NCBI GenBank assembly: GCA_946902985.2
Contig: OX336389.2
Coordinates: 981,396,482-981,460,481 of the forward strand
DNA: 64,000 nt
Source of the DNA: Meconema thalassinum
Lineage: Eukaryota > Arthropoda > Insecta > Orthoptera > Tettigoniidae
Reading direction: 5' to 3'
Numbering within the stretch: position 1 is the first letter of the stretch; every line of letters begins with the position of its first letter. The position numbers were made by a program, and so were the translations under genes. Of the stretch, positions 22,624-32,992 are shown piece after piece. Below the pieces are notes generated by a model. That model was given only the letters and a program-made list of their open reading frames with translations, made no database searches and was not told where the DNA came from.

Positions 22624-24539
22624 ATTATTATTATTATTATTATTATCATCATTTCCTTCATGTCGCATTATTGTGACATACGTTTCTCTGTCTCACCTAC
22701 TGCGTTCAAACTTTGTAATTCTGCGTAAATGTTTCACCAGATGGTGAAACGTTTCACCCCTACTGACACAGTTTTACCATTGGTTGAAGCATAACTTGTT
22801 GCTAAGCTTTGCTTCTCCCATTGGCCCCCTTTATGTTCTGGAGAGGGGGTGTTCTACGACTTATTTTTCTCGAGCGCGTTACTGCGTTCCTTTAGAAAAG
22901 GTTGGTCGGCTTCCATTTCTGACCGTCATGTGAAACGGTCACAGCCGTGTGTGTCGGGCTTTCGCCCGTGCCCAACGCAACTAAGCGTAAGTACGATTCG
23001 ATCACTTGATTTATCTGGCATGCTATCATTTTTGAATTTCAGTTTATCCATTTTTTTATTTTATTTTTGTGTCTCCTTTGATTCACTTACAATTTCCCTT
23101 TCTTATGATGATGTGAATTCGATCCATGAACCCAAGTCCCTTCACCTTTGTTTACGTTAGTTTAGCGAAGCCTCAGTGTTTATTTGTCATCCCTACCTTT
23201 CATGTAATCGGTTTTGTTTTTACTCAAATCTCTCAGGTCTGAAATATATGCTATTTTTCTGCGAGGCTTTCTAGCGCTCTGTATTACGTCACAAATTGAT
23301 GTGCACTCTTTCGAGGCATCTTTCATTTGATTGTCGTATCAGAGTTTGTTTTTTTGGGTCAAGGTATCATTGGAGTAACGGAGCCATGTCTCATTTCGCC
23401 TCCAAGTTGATCCTTCCCTCTGTTTTAGGAAAAGTGTGTGAGCGATGGTCTTTGTGTTAGTCACTGTCCATTCGCCATGCCTTAATTCCTTTGTTTCTTC
23501 GTATGTCGTTATATTTAGACATTACTACCTCTATGTAAGCCTATATTTTCCTACAAAGCATATTTCTTAGCTGATTGATTTTTCCTTTCATTTTCTTTCC
23601 CGGTAATGTCAATTAATTTAATGTAATGCTCATTTCCTTTATTTTTATGTGTTAATTTTGTGTTGCTTCCTCTGGCTTCGTTATATTACGTAACTCCGTG
23701 TCATCCCCCACCCCCGTTTCCTACATACGCACTCCTCCAATCCCCACCACTTCCACCCCCTACCCCATGATTTCACAACATCATGAGCGTCTTAGTTCTG
23801 GTTTTTTGGCGCGGGGCATTCTAGTCCAGGTCATCCTCGTAAGTAGAGGTGTTCTCTTATTCGACTCGTCCATACTCTCTATCTTTTGTTTTTGTTTTTT
23901 GCATTTTAAATTTTGGTTATCGAGTCGCGCTTACGGTTTAGTCGCACATTGATTGTAAGTACATTTTAATTAATCTTGTTTCATCTTTGTTTGTGCTTAA
24001 GTTCATTTATACACTTTTCTCTTGATATTATTTTTGTGTACCCCTTTCTTGGGTACCATCTTTAGTCATTAATTTTATTTGTTATTAAGTGATTTTCATA
24101 CCTCTTCAAGTTTACCTTTCATTTTGTGTTTAGATTAATCCTTACTCTTATGCGCACCTGTTTTAGTTTGCTTTAAATATATTAGTAAGTAGTTCACTTT
24201 GGTTTCGTCCTCTTTCATTTGTAATTTTAAGTTCCCTCATCTCTCGTTCGATTTCGTCGGTCTTGGCTTCGTACTGTAACGCAGTCACGACCTACACGCT
24301 TCTGGGTTCTTCGATCAATTAGATAAATTTAATTCCGCTTTTGATTTGTTTTAAAGAATTCATTCGTTTCCTTTTTTGGAAAGTATCTTTCTTTCGATCC
24401 GGAATCTTGGGCCCAGCACGCATCGAAAGAGACATCCTTTCCCCGCTCCTTAGCGATCCTGTTTACGTTGTTGTTTTCGCTTCCACTGTATTCCTCATGT
24501 CTCTGCTATTTTGTTTAACGTAAAAGCACAAGCGGTGCA
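22546..24539 (+). repeat. Element C right (3') LTR
   Basis: This is the direct repeat of 14864-16793, starting TGAACCGTTTTTATCAGG and ending GCGGTGCA. It carries a long ATT microsatellite (about 22580-22647) and a perfect hairpin, GTTTCACC-AGAT-GGTGAAAC (near 22730), which is damaged by one base in the left copy. About 23 bp near 23287-23311 are absent from the left LTR. Confidence 0.92.
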
Positions 24540-24543
24540 GTTC

Positions 24544-25326
24544 GTAATATACTAAATACGATTGTACGCTACAATCTGTAGTCGAAATAATGTCTCTGAA
24601 GTGGATCAGACTGAAGTAATTGCGGCATATAAGTTCATCGCAACTTCACTTAATTTCAAGGCGCGGCAATCTCCTAACTCTCGCCTCGCTATACCTTATC
24701 TCCACGAGTCAACCTTTCACAAGCTCAGTGAAACACTCGGAACTCCTCTCTCTTCCGGTAAAACACGTCCGACCTCTCCAACATTCAGATAATAAAGAGC
24801 CTCGATGCTTGGCATCTCCCCTCCAAGTCCACCGTTTCTGGCCGCCTTTTTCCGTTCCCTCTCAAATTCGATCGGGCCCTAGCAAATCCTTTATTCCTTC
24901 CAATTGCGACCTGCTGTCGACTTATAAAATATTTCCAATATTTTATTATCATATTCTTCTCTTTACCATTATATAAATTCACTCTCTTGGGCTTAAATGT
25001 ATTAAATTTCCATAAAAAATTTGTTGCTGGAACTCCCGTCTTCTCTAAAACTTCTTCTTATTGGCTGTAAGCTCATATCCAATCGGATAATTTATAACAA
25101 TGTTTAAACAATTCCTGGGATTTTTCGCTGTTGCTAGGCTGATTCTAAGCTTCTGGAAAGTTCCATTGCGCAATACAATCACGTAACGGAATTTCCCTCC
25201 TGCTCATCGACGCCTCTAGACTGGGTTCTGCCAACAACCAGCCTCAATATTGCTAGGTTAAATTTTATCATAGGCCTCGAAAAAATATTCCCATTTTCAT
25301 CCCAAATAATTCATTTTACCGGGTCA
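24544..25326 (-). repeat. Element A right (5') LTR, second piece
   Basis: Continues the LTR interrupted at 14863 and matches 5460-5710 plus 7599-8134 of the left LTR. Near 24781-24795 it reads through the point where the LINE sits in the left copy, which gives the clean empty site. It ends CGGGTCA at 25326. Confidence 0.9.
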
Positions 25327-25330
25327 GTAC

Positions 25331-25600
25331 CTTCTTCAAGGCCACGGCTGCCTCCTTCCCTCTTCCTTGCCTATCCGTCCTAACCATCCATTACCTTCCC
25401 TCATGAGGCCCCCGTACGCTTTGCAGGTGAGGCCGCCTGGGCGAGGTACCAATCCCACCTCACCAGTTGTATCCACTCCGATTAGATGTCCCCAGCTCTA
25501 GGACACTGCTCGTAGAGGTGGTAGTGGTGAGTTCCCTCGCTGAGTCCGTGTGTTCCACCAACCTGGAGGGTAAACGACTAAGAGAAGAAGAAAAGAAGAA
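25331..25600 (+). mobile_element. tRNA-derived SINE, 3' part
   Basis: Continues the SINE broken at 2172 (after the duplicated GTAC at 25327-25330). The 3' region ends in an AAG/GAA-rich tail (25583-25602) that resembles the GAA-rich tail of the LOA-like LINE at 45005-45033. This hints at a shared 3' end used by the same machinery. Whether the part after about 25405 belongs to this SINE or to a second element is uncertain. Confidence 0.6.
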
Positions 25601-26182
25601 ATTATTTTCAGGTGATATTAAGTCCAGTATTGCCTTTGGGGAAAATGAGAGGACCACTGATGTTGCACATCTGGATGAGCAAGGTACTTAACCCACGCCT
25701 TTTCAGTTGCCATTGTTACCTTTCTGTTAGCAGATTTTCAGTGAAAAATACAATTGATCATATTACCAGAGTCAGGAACATTAAGAATAGTATGAATTTG
25801 AGACACTAATTCTTATGGGCTGAAAAAATACAGCCAACATATCAATCCTTAATTAAATCAGTGATATATACTCACTTGAGTAAGGAAGATAGGTCTTGGA
25901 TCTTATTTCTTGAGAGCGTAGCCTTCAGTCGATAGATTTATGCTTACGATTACATTTAACGACGAAGCATAGAAACCAATTCCATTTAAGACAACATATG
26001 ACTTATTATCATGACACTAACAGTCGCATAGAAATGCATGCTACTAACACGAGAAATGGAGAATTTTCTTCAGAGTGTAGCCTAATTGGTTGAGTAATAC
26101 ATTGCTAAGTTAGTACCATTTTGTTTTCCCATGACCGATCGTTGTTTTGCTTTTCTGGCTTATTTTACAGATGGGACTCCCA

Positions 26183-26285
26183 ACGACTGCATGGTGCAGC
26201 GGTAAGAGCCCTGCTTCGTAAGCCTGGGATCGCTGGATGGAATCCCACCGGTGAGCTTTTGCAGTGTGGTTTGTTTTTGTAAACA
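26183..26285 (+). mobile_element. tRNA-like SINE, plus copy of an inverted pair
   Basis: A tRNA-shaped head has an A-box (TGGTGCAGCGGTAAGAGC) and a B-box-like region (GGATGGAATCCCAC). Between them an anticodon-like loop reads TTCGTAA, with CGT in the anticodon position, as in a threonine tRNA. A T/G-rich tail follows (TTTGTTTTTG). A decayed B-box and lack of a clean acceptor stem argue against a working tRNA gene. Confidence 0.6.
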
Positions 26286-26594
26286 TTAGCAATTCCTACA
26301 AATGTATGTGTTGAGAACATTGTTTATTTTGCAGTCAATTGTAATAACGTTTTACGTGAGCGGGAAAAGGGATTCTGAAATCATCGTATGGGGGTCAACG
26401 TTTGTCACATTACATAATGTACAGCATTGGCATTGCAAATACATAGGTATTATACACGGTCAGGTGTATTCTATTATACTGTATGTTCCGGTATACATTG
26501 AAGGCCCAGGCTTTTCAGTTGATTGCACGTTTGTGAACCATCAGACCACCCCGTACCCCGCAAGCAGTGACTCATGCTATGCGTATTGGTTGGA

Positions 26595-26727
26595 AATTGC
26601 CAATGGTTACAAAAACAGAAAAAACACAACAAACTTCAACGGCTCGCCGGTGGGATTCGATCCAGCGATCCCGCGCTTACGAAGCCGGGCTCTTACCGCT
26701 GCACCACGCGGTTGTTGGATTCATGCT
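26595..26727 (-). mobile_element. tRNA-like SINE, minus copy of an inverted pair
   Basis: Same family as 26183-26285 but on the opposite strand, with a better B-box (GGATCGAATCCCAC on the minus strand) and the same TTCGTAA loop. The two copies point their tails at each other across about 310 bp. The 147-codon frame at 26302-26745 runs through this arrangement and is not considered a gene. Confidence 0.65.
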
Positions 26728-28705
26728 AGCATTCAACGCACATAGACGCGGCACTTCAATTGCAATTAATTAATATCTCGGAAACTGCTGAGAAGCGCAC
26801 CTAACTACAGTACTTGCACCTGGTCATGTCTGCACGTGTAGGCTACTAAAGAGGGTTCGAATCGGTGACCCACGCATTGTATCCTTGTAAGCTAGTGAAT
26901 ATGTTGTTTCATCAGTGCTAGTCTGACCTGGTGGCCCCCAGCTCCGCATAGTACTGCAAGTTACTCCCACTTGATGTGTTCTGTCACAGTAGCTTCAACA
27001 TGTGGCACAGTATCGTATCTGTGTTCCAAGCATACCCATAAACTGTTGTATACTGCAATTAATACCTGATGGCGCTAAACCTCAGCTGCGCACACAGTGA
27101 ATCTCGTATTCAGGTGAGTTCTTGTGCTTCATCGTGATTGATAAAAGAGGAACGTTTGCGTCAGCTCTCGGTGTGAGTTGAGAGATCAAGTGACAAAATA
27201 TCACTCTCTAAACTTGGTGTGGCTACAGCTGGTGGCAGCAGGTTTTGTTTCACTCCCAGTAGCACAGCAGCAGTGCCCCCGCCACTGCCTGCCTTCTCAT
27301 ACCTTCCCCTCCAAGCTCTCAAGTCCGTTCAGGTCTGTGCCATCAGGTATCAATTGCTCTCTACTACGAAAGCACGAAGATTGGTTCTATCTGCATTCGC
27401 TGACCCATGAAGGCACCACCAGGTAGCCAGTTTAGCAGGCTGAAGTTTTGACAACTTGATAGTATGCACTTGCATAGAAGACTCTTGAAATTTCCCCCTC
27501 TAAGATGTGGGCCACCAAATCAGACTACCAATACCACTGAACTACAGTGAGAGACCTCATATTTCATTTTCTTTCAAGTTCTGGAGCCCCTGCTGCTGGC
27601 AAAGAAATGGAAAGGTGTGCGAGTATCGAGTTGCAGTCGAGAAGAACAAGTGCCTTAACGCAATATGCAATCCATACATAGGCTACTCCAATACGTCTTC
27701 CATTTGTCGAAAGAATGACACTGAAATTATATTTCAAAATTGTGTGTGCCTTTTATATTTGTGTACATACATTTGATGGAAAGGACCATTAGGAAGAACA
27801 TTATACTCGGGAACAAGTTACAACCAACACTGAAATTTGTGCGACAAAATATCATGCAATGTGAACTTACTTACCAGTATGTTTGAGAAAGTGATGTTAT
27901 AAAACAGGTGTGCATGAATGTACTGTACACTGTTATTGGAATATTTCCTTTATTTTTTGTGCGAGTTATCCTTGACCTGGTGTGTTGACCATGTGTAAAA
28001 TGAGTGTGCAATATGGACTATCTCAAATAAATGTTTTGTTTATTGTGATTTTAAAAATAGAGAATAAATGTGTACATTTCATCTCTTGTTTGTTTTCTTA
28101 CCCATTTTCCTTTGCATTGCAATGACATTTGTGGTTTAGGGTGATGGGGGGAGGGCCGCTGGTATGATAGACGAAAAGTGAGGTTATGGCAATATAGTAT
28201 GTGCATTTGGACAGTTTTTGTATAGTCATCTAACATCCCAACAATATTCTGTAGAGGAGGAGAGCAATGTTTAATTAGCCTAAAGGTGAATTCAGCTCTA
28301 GAACGGCATAATTCTGTCCTTCGTGACAAATCTATTGCCAACATTGATATATATCAAAACGTATTATTTTCCTATCTGGACGTATATTTCTGCGCCTAGC
28401 GAAAGGCACAGTTGTGTTTGTGTTATTTTCATCAATAATCAGTAACTCAACGCAGATCATACTGTTCAATTACGTGTAATAAAGGCTACATTCATATGTC
28501 TTTTTATTTTTTAAGTTAGCAGACTTGCTGGTACAATTCATAGCCTCAGGCTGTGTTCTCTCTCGGAAATTCTACAACCAAAAGTGACGAATCTCTTATA
28601 CTTACATCATCCTTGGTAACAGCCAAGAATGCTAGCCACTACACCAAGAGGTGAACAATATAAGGCTGGTCTTGATTGTACATGATCAATCAATAATTAC
28701 CTAAT

Positions 28706-28757
28706 AATTATAATAATAATAGTAATAATAATAATAATAAAAATAATAATAATAATA
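28706..28757. repeat. (AAT)n microsatellite
   Basis: Imperfect AAT repeats with a few interruptions. Confidence 0.9.
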
Positions 28758-28824
28758 AATATTCCATTTAGCAACGTTTCACAGCCAACCTCTCCCTATG
28801 ACGTCATCCACGGTCTCAGACCGC

Positions 28825-28930
28825 GGCGGCCATCTTGCGCATTAGCCCCTGTGACAGCTATAACTCTTCCTCTATAAGAATAATATAGTGAAGTTGCGGC
28901 CGGCGGCCATCTTGCGCATTAGCCCCTGTG
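28825..28930. repeat. 29-bp direct repeat, 77 bp apart
   Basis: The 29-bp block starting GGCGGCCATCTTGCGC occurs identically at 28825-28853 and 28902-28930. It includes a GCCATCTT core, which on the other strand (AAGATGGC) resembles YY1/Pho-type binding sites. It is most simply a local tandem duplication. Confidence 0.75.
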
Positions 28931-29639
28931 CCAGGATCGGCCTTTATACCTACTTATATTTATATATACGTATTACTCTACTCCGTAATATACATGGAAT
29001 GCTAAGTCAGATATTACTATGGAAAATACATCACTTAGAGCTTCATACATTGATTTCTTATGTACCATTCTCTCTTCAAGCCCAATGGCTTGACCCTTAC
29101 ATATGAAGCAGTTAGTGATGGCAATTAAGTTAATATATAACAGCAATCTTAACTGCTGCAGCATAAACTTGATAGTGAAGTATGCTTGGTCTCGTAGTGG
29201 TGGGGGTAGCAGACGCTTTCTCGCTGCTTCACGTGCTGCATAGGGACTCGCTACACCTTGCCCTCTCAATTCTTCTCTGTTCTCTTTGATAGCAGCTCCC
29301 AGGAGATGCTTAGAGCACGTGCTGCGCTGGTAGCCTGGAGTCTCGTTGGCTGTTTGGAATTTTATCTTCAGTTCATCACTTCGATCACAACTAAAAATAA
29401 AATAATGTTACAATACCCAGCAAATTATACAAATGTACGTTAATTCGATTGACCCACATAATAAAAGCCTCAAAATGAACCTCGAATTTCACATCTTAGA
29501 CCGGAGTTTGACAGTCGGAATAATCAGCCGTTTACATAAGTGAACAGCTGACGTCTCATGCCTCTTGTTCAGATCAATGCAGTACCGAGTGCCTCGAGGC
29601 TGAGTGATTAATTCTGAATGAGATGCGGTCATGGCTTTT

Positions 29640-32600
29640 ACATTTGCTTCATTCATCTTCATTCCCCCTTTTCCAGCTGACACTGGGTGGGGGCAAATAG
29701 TGTTCCTCTCCACTTTGTTCTGTCGTTCCACCATTCCTCTTCCGACACGGTGTTCCAATCCAGGTTCCGTTTACTAATGCTATTCTTCACCGAGTCCATC
29801 CAACGCATCTTGGTCTTACTCGGCCTCTCTTCCCTGTCATCCGTCGTTCCAGTGCTCGTCTTGGTAGCCTTACTTCATTCATCCGTTTGACATGTCCAAA
29901 CCATCTCAATCTGTTTTGCTCCAGTTTGTAATTTAGTTTCTCTACTCCCAGTTCTTTCCGTATTTCTTCATTTCTCACTCTGTCTCTCCTCGTTTTCTGG
30001 ACCATACTTCTCAGGAATCTCATCTCAGCTGCCTGTACTCTGCTCTCATCCCTCTTAGTCATTGTCCAAGTTTCTGCTGCATATGTCATTATAGGAACAT
30101 AATATGCTTTGTGCATAACTTCTTTAGCCTTAATTGGTATATCCTTGTTCCATATTAGTCCCCGTACCTGTTGGTAGAAGCACTCCCGAGTTGTATTCTT
30201 CTGCTAATTTCCAAATCTAGTCTTCCATCTTCAGTCAGTTCACTTCCCAAGTATTTGAAGTGCTTCACCACTTCCAATTCCTTATCTCCTACTCTGATTA
30301 CTCCTTTTCCTTCTTTCTTCCCTCTATTCACCACCACTGTTTTACTCTTCTCCACATCTTCAATTCCTATTTCTCAATATTTACATTTATTACGTCTAAC
30401 TGTTCTTGTACCTCCATCTCATCCTCGCCCCAGATCACAACATCGTCTGCAAACAACATTACCTTCATCTTTCCCCCACTATAGCCTTTCATTGCTGCCT
30501 TCATGATGTCATCCATCACCATTATGAACAATAATGGTGACAACACACTTCCTTGCTTTAGTCCAGTGTCTATTTTAAACCATTCCGATGTCCCGACTCT
30601 AGTCTTCACACTACTGTAGCACTCCATGCACATTCCTTTTATCATGTCTCTCAGTTCCTTGCCTATCCTCCTATTTGTTAAGCTTTCCCAATCGTTTGTT
30701 CTATGGATGCCATCATAGGCCTTTTCTAGATCAATAAAAGTCATTACCATATCCTTCCCATATTCCCAACTCTTTTCAATGTTCTGTCTCAGAATGAAAA
30801 TGGGTTCCACTGTTGACCTGCCCCCTCTAAATCCAAACTGCTCCTCCTCTATTTGGTTTTCTACCTTTACTCTAATTCTTTTTTCTAGGATTCTTTCCAT
30901 TACTTTGGCAACATGCGAGATGATGGTGATTCCTCGGTAGTTACCACACACCTTCCTGTCTCTTGAATATTGGCTATATTAATCCCCTTTTTCCAGTCTT
31001 CAGGAACTTTCTTCTCTCTCCACACACTCCTGAGAAGTCTGTATGTCCACTGCAGTCCCACTGGTCCTGCCGCCTTTATCATTTCTATTACCACTTCGTC
31101 GATTCCCACAGCTTTCCCCATCTTCATCTTCCTAACTGCCCATTCCACTTCTGCCATAGTAATGCCTGGTTCTTCTTCTTTATTTTCCTCCACTGTTTTG
31201 GCTGTTTGCGTAACTTCTCCGCATGTCTGGCGTCTCACATTTAACAGCTCGCTGAAATATTCCTTCCATCTGTCCGTTATCTCTTCTGTTTTTGTCAATA
31301 TTTCATCTTCATTGTTTTTCATGAACCCAGTGTTCACCGTTTAATTTCTTCTACTTTTTATAATTCCAAACAGCAATTTCTTTCCACAATTTAAATCCTC
31401 CCTTATTTCCTGAGTGAATTCTTCCCAGCTTTTCTTCTTTTCCTCTGCAATTACTTTCTTGCAATCTCTGTTTGCTTCTATATATTTTGCTCTACTTTCT
31501 TCAGTCTTTTATGTTTTCCATTCCTTCCAAGTTTTCTTCTTCTCCCTTACCCTTTCTTTCACTCTATCATTCCACCAATTTGTCGCCTTTTCCCATACCT
31601 TTTCTGATGTTCTACCACATATTTTCTCTGCACTGTTTACAAATGCACTCTTGAACTTTTCCCATTCTTGTTCCACATGGGTAATATCCGTCCTTGGTAT
31701 CGGTTCTTGCAATTCTTTCTTAAACTCTTCTGCAACCCCCTTTTCCTTTAGTATCCAGACCTTAATCTTTCTTTCCCTTTTTTCTGATAATCTCATAACT
31801 TTTCCTAGTTTAACCTTGCTACCACTGCCCTATGGCCTCCTCCAAAGGCTCCTCTGGCATGGCTGTGGCATCCATTAGCTCTTTCCGATGTCCTTTTTCG
31901 ACTAAAACATAGTCTATCACAGTTTTTGTTCTTCTATCTCCCCATCCATACCTCGTTATCTTCTGACTATTTTTCTTTCTGAACCACATATTCCCTGTAA
32001 TTAATTGGTTCCGCTGACAGAAGTCCATTAAGAAATCCCCTCCTGGATTCTTATTGCCATAACCATATGGTCCCAAAATCTCCTCTCTTCCTTGTCTGTC
32101 TCTTCCCACTCACGCAATCAAATCTCCCATTACTATTATTTCCTTATCCTCTATATATTTTCCACCTCTTCTTGGAATTCTTCTAAGTTCTCTTCTTTAT
32201 TCCCCGATTGTGAAGCATATACTTGAACCAGATCTTTTGTCCCTGTCTGGAACTGTATCATTCCTATAATCATCCTGTCACTTATCTTCTTCACTTCCTC
32301 CACATACACGAGGACATCCTTTCTTATAATCATTCCTACTCCATTTTTGCCTCTTGTCCTCCTCTGTAAAACAGCCTATATCCTTCCTTTATTTTTCTTT
32401 CCCCTTTTACTTTCAATTTCGTTTCACTGAGACCGAGGATGGCTATATCCTTCTCTATCATGAAGTCCACTAGCTCCTCAGTCTTGTCCGTTAGGGTTAA
32501 GATGTTGACTGTCCCTATTCGGATGAATTGCGATGCTGGTCGCCCATTTCTCGCAGCTCCCCCAGCATCTGAAGAACTGCGCGTCGCCTGTAGGAGACGC

Positions 32601-32960
32601 CCTAGCATTTTCCGAGGCTGAACCATATTTGCTTTCATTTTAGGCTATTATTAAGATGGGGTCGCCACTCCCAAATGCATTTTATGACCTACTGCCAGGT
32701 ATGAACTAGGCTGCTCCTAACATGGAGAACAGACGCCTTTTGTAGCCGCTCATCTGGAGTACAGACGCTACGGGTGTGCATCATATGGACAAATATCTTT
32801 TACTGTATTAACCCCGAGCACTGGCTTGCCTCTTTCGCAAACTTTGCTATACCGAAGAACTCCTTCACCTCGGCTGATGCCGTTGAGGTCTTCACTCATA
32901 CCCTGAGCTGGGTCCTCCATATTTATAACCCCTGGAGAGAGGGTGTCCAACTCAACTGTT
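29640..32960 (-). mobile_element. RTE-like non-LTR retrotransposon, decayed
   Basis: Minus-strand LINE with a 5' region (32640-32960), an endonuclease domain, reverse transcriptase and a 3' end near 29640-29660 (sense AATGAAGATGAATG). The 5' part includes a readable peptide (SEDLNGISRGEGVLRYSK near 32870), which may be a leader reading frame. The copy is full length or nearly so, but riddled with stops and frame changes. It abuts the minisatellite on its 5' side. No target duplication was found. Confidence 0.75.
29660..32638 (-). pseudogene. RTE-like endonuclease-reverse transcriptase, broken
   Basis: Order on the minus strand: apurinic-type endonuclease (about 32638-31800; IRIGTVNILTLTDK and ILGLSETKLK), a linker, then RT (about 31240-30360). 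RT motifs are NYRGITIISHVAKVMERIL (near 30945), FGFRGGRSTVEPIF, FIDLEKAYDGI, LKQGSVLSPLLF (near 30560) and FADD near 30440-30455. The C-terminal region contains KHFKYLGSELTEDG (near 30260), YVPIMTYAAETWTMTKRDES (near 30090) and RLRWFGHVKRMNE. The readable pieces 32638-32336, 32333-32151, 32109-31819, 31796-31509, 31337-30900, 30951-30367, 30355-30155, 30116-29787 and 29758-29660 lie in shifting frames with stops. The C-terminal FGHV/TWT style is typical of RTE-like and related insect LINEs. It is inactive. Confidence 0.8.
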
Positions 32961-32992
32961 ACTACTGACCTCAGTAATATCGCTGTATATCA

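Larger units (their letters stand above)
14864..24539 (+). mobile_element. Element C: Ty3/gypsy LTR retrotransposon, nearly complete
   Basis: The 9,676-bp element has TG...CA LTRs (14864-16793 and 22546-24539), a primer-binding site, gag, and a protease-RT-RNase H-integrase pol region. A long 3' untranslated region and a purine-rich stretch precede the right LTR. There is no env. It is inserted in A's right LTR with GTTC duplicated. Two pol lesions (a frameshift near 18505 and a stop at 21036) make it defective as read. Confidence 0.92.
2173..25326 (-). mobile_element. Element A: giant-LTR Ty3/gypsy-type retrotransposon, pol-less, with two nested insertions
   Basis: Two direct repeats bound the element: 2173-8134 and 11566-25326. 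Each is about 4.08 kb once its nested insert is removed. Left insert: CR1/L2-like LINE, 5711-7598. Right insert: gypsy element C, 14864-24539. LTR ends are TG...CA with a short inverted repeat (TGTACCCG, CGGGTCA). The 3.4-kb interior (8135-11565) carries only a broken minus-strand gag related to that of element B; the whole pol region is missing. The element sits in a SINE with GTAC duplicated. It is either an old deletion copy or a non-autonomous lineage mobilised by relatives such as B. Confidence 0.85.
25601..29639. other. Unassigned DNA with small repeats only
   Basis: No protein family is recognisable. Open frames are short, lack motifs and overlap on both strands. Contents that can be named are two tRNA-like SINE copies (26183-26285 and 26595-26727), an AAT microsatellite (28706-28757) and a 77-bp tandem duplication carrying GGCGGCCATCTTG (28825-28930). 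Confidence 0.5.

Noticed and set aside
22459..22676. Asparagine- and tyrosine-rich frames on both strands
   Set aside because: Produced by the ATT microsatellite in the C LTR.
26183..26285. Functional tRNA-Thr gene
   Set aside because: The B-box is decayed, the acceptor stem does not pair well, and a second inverted copy with the same non-tRNA tail shows it is a SINE.
26302..26745. A 147-codon plus-strand open frame
   Set aside because: Its second half reads antisense through a tRNA-like SINE, so it is a by-product of that repeat.
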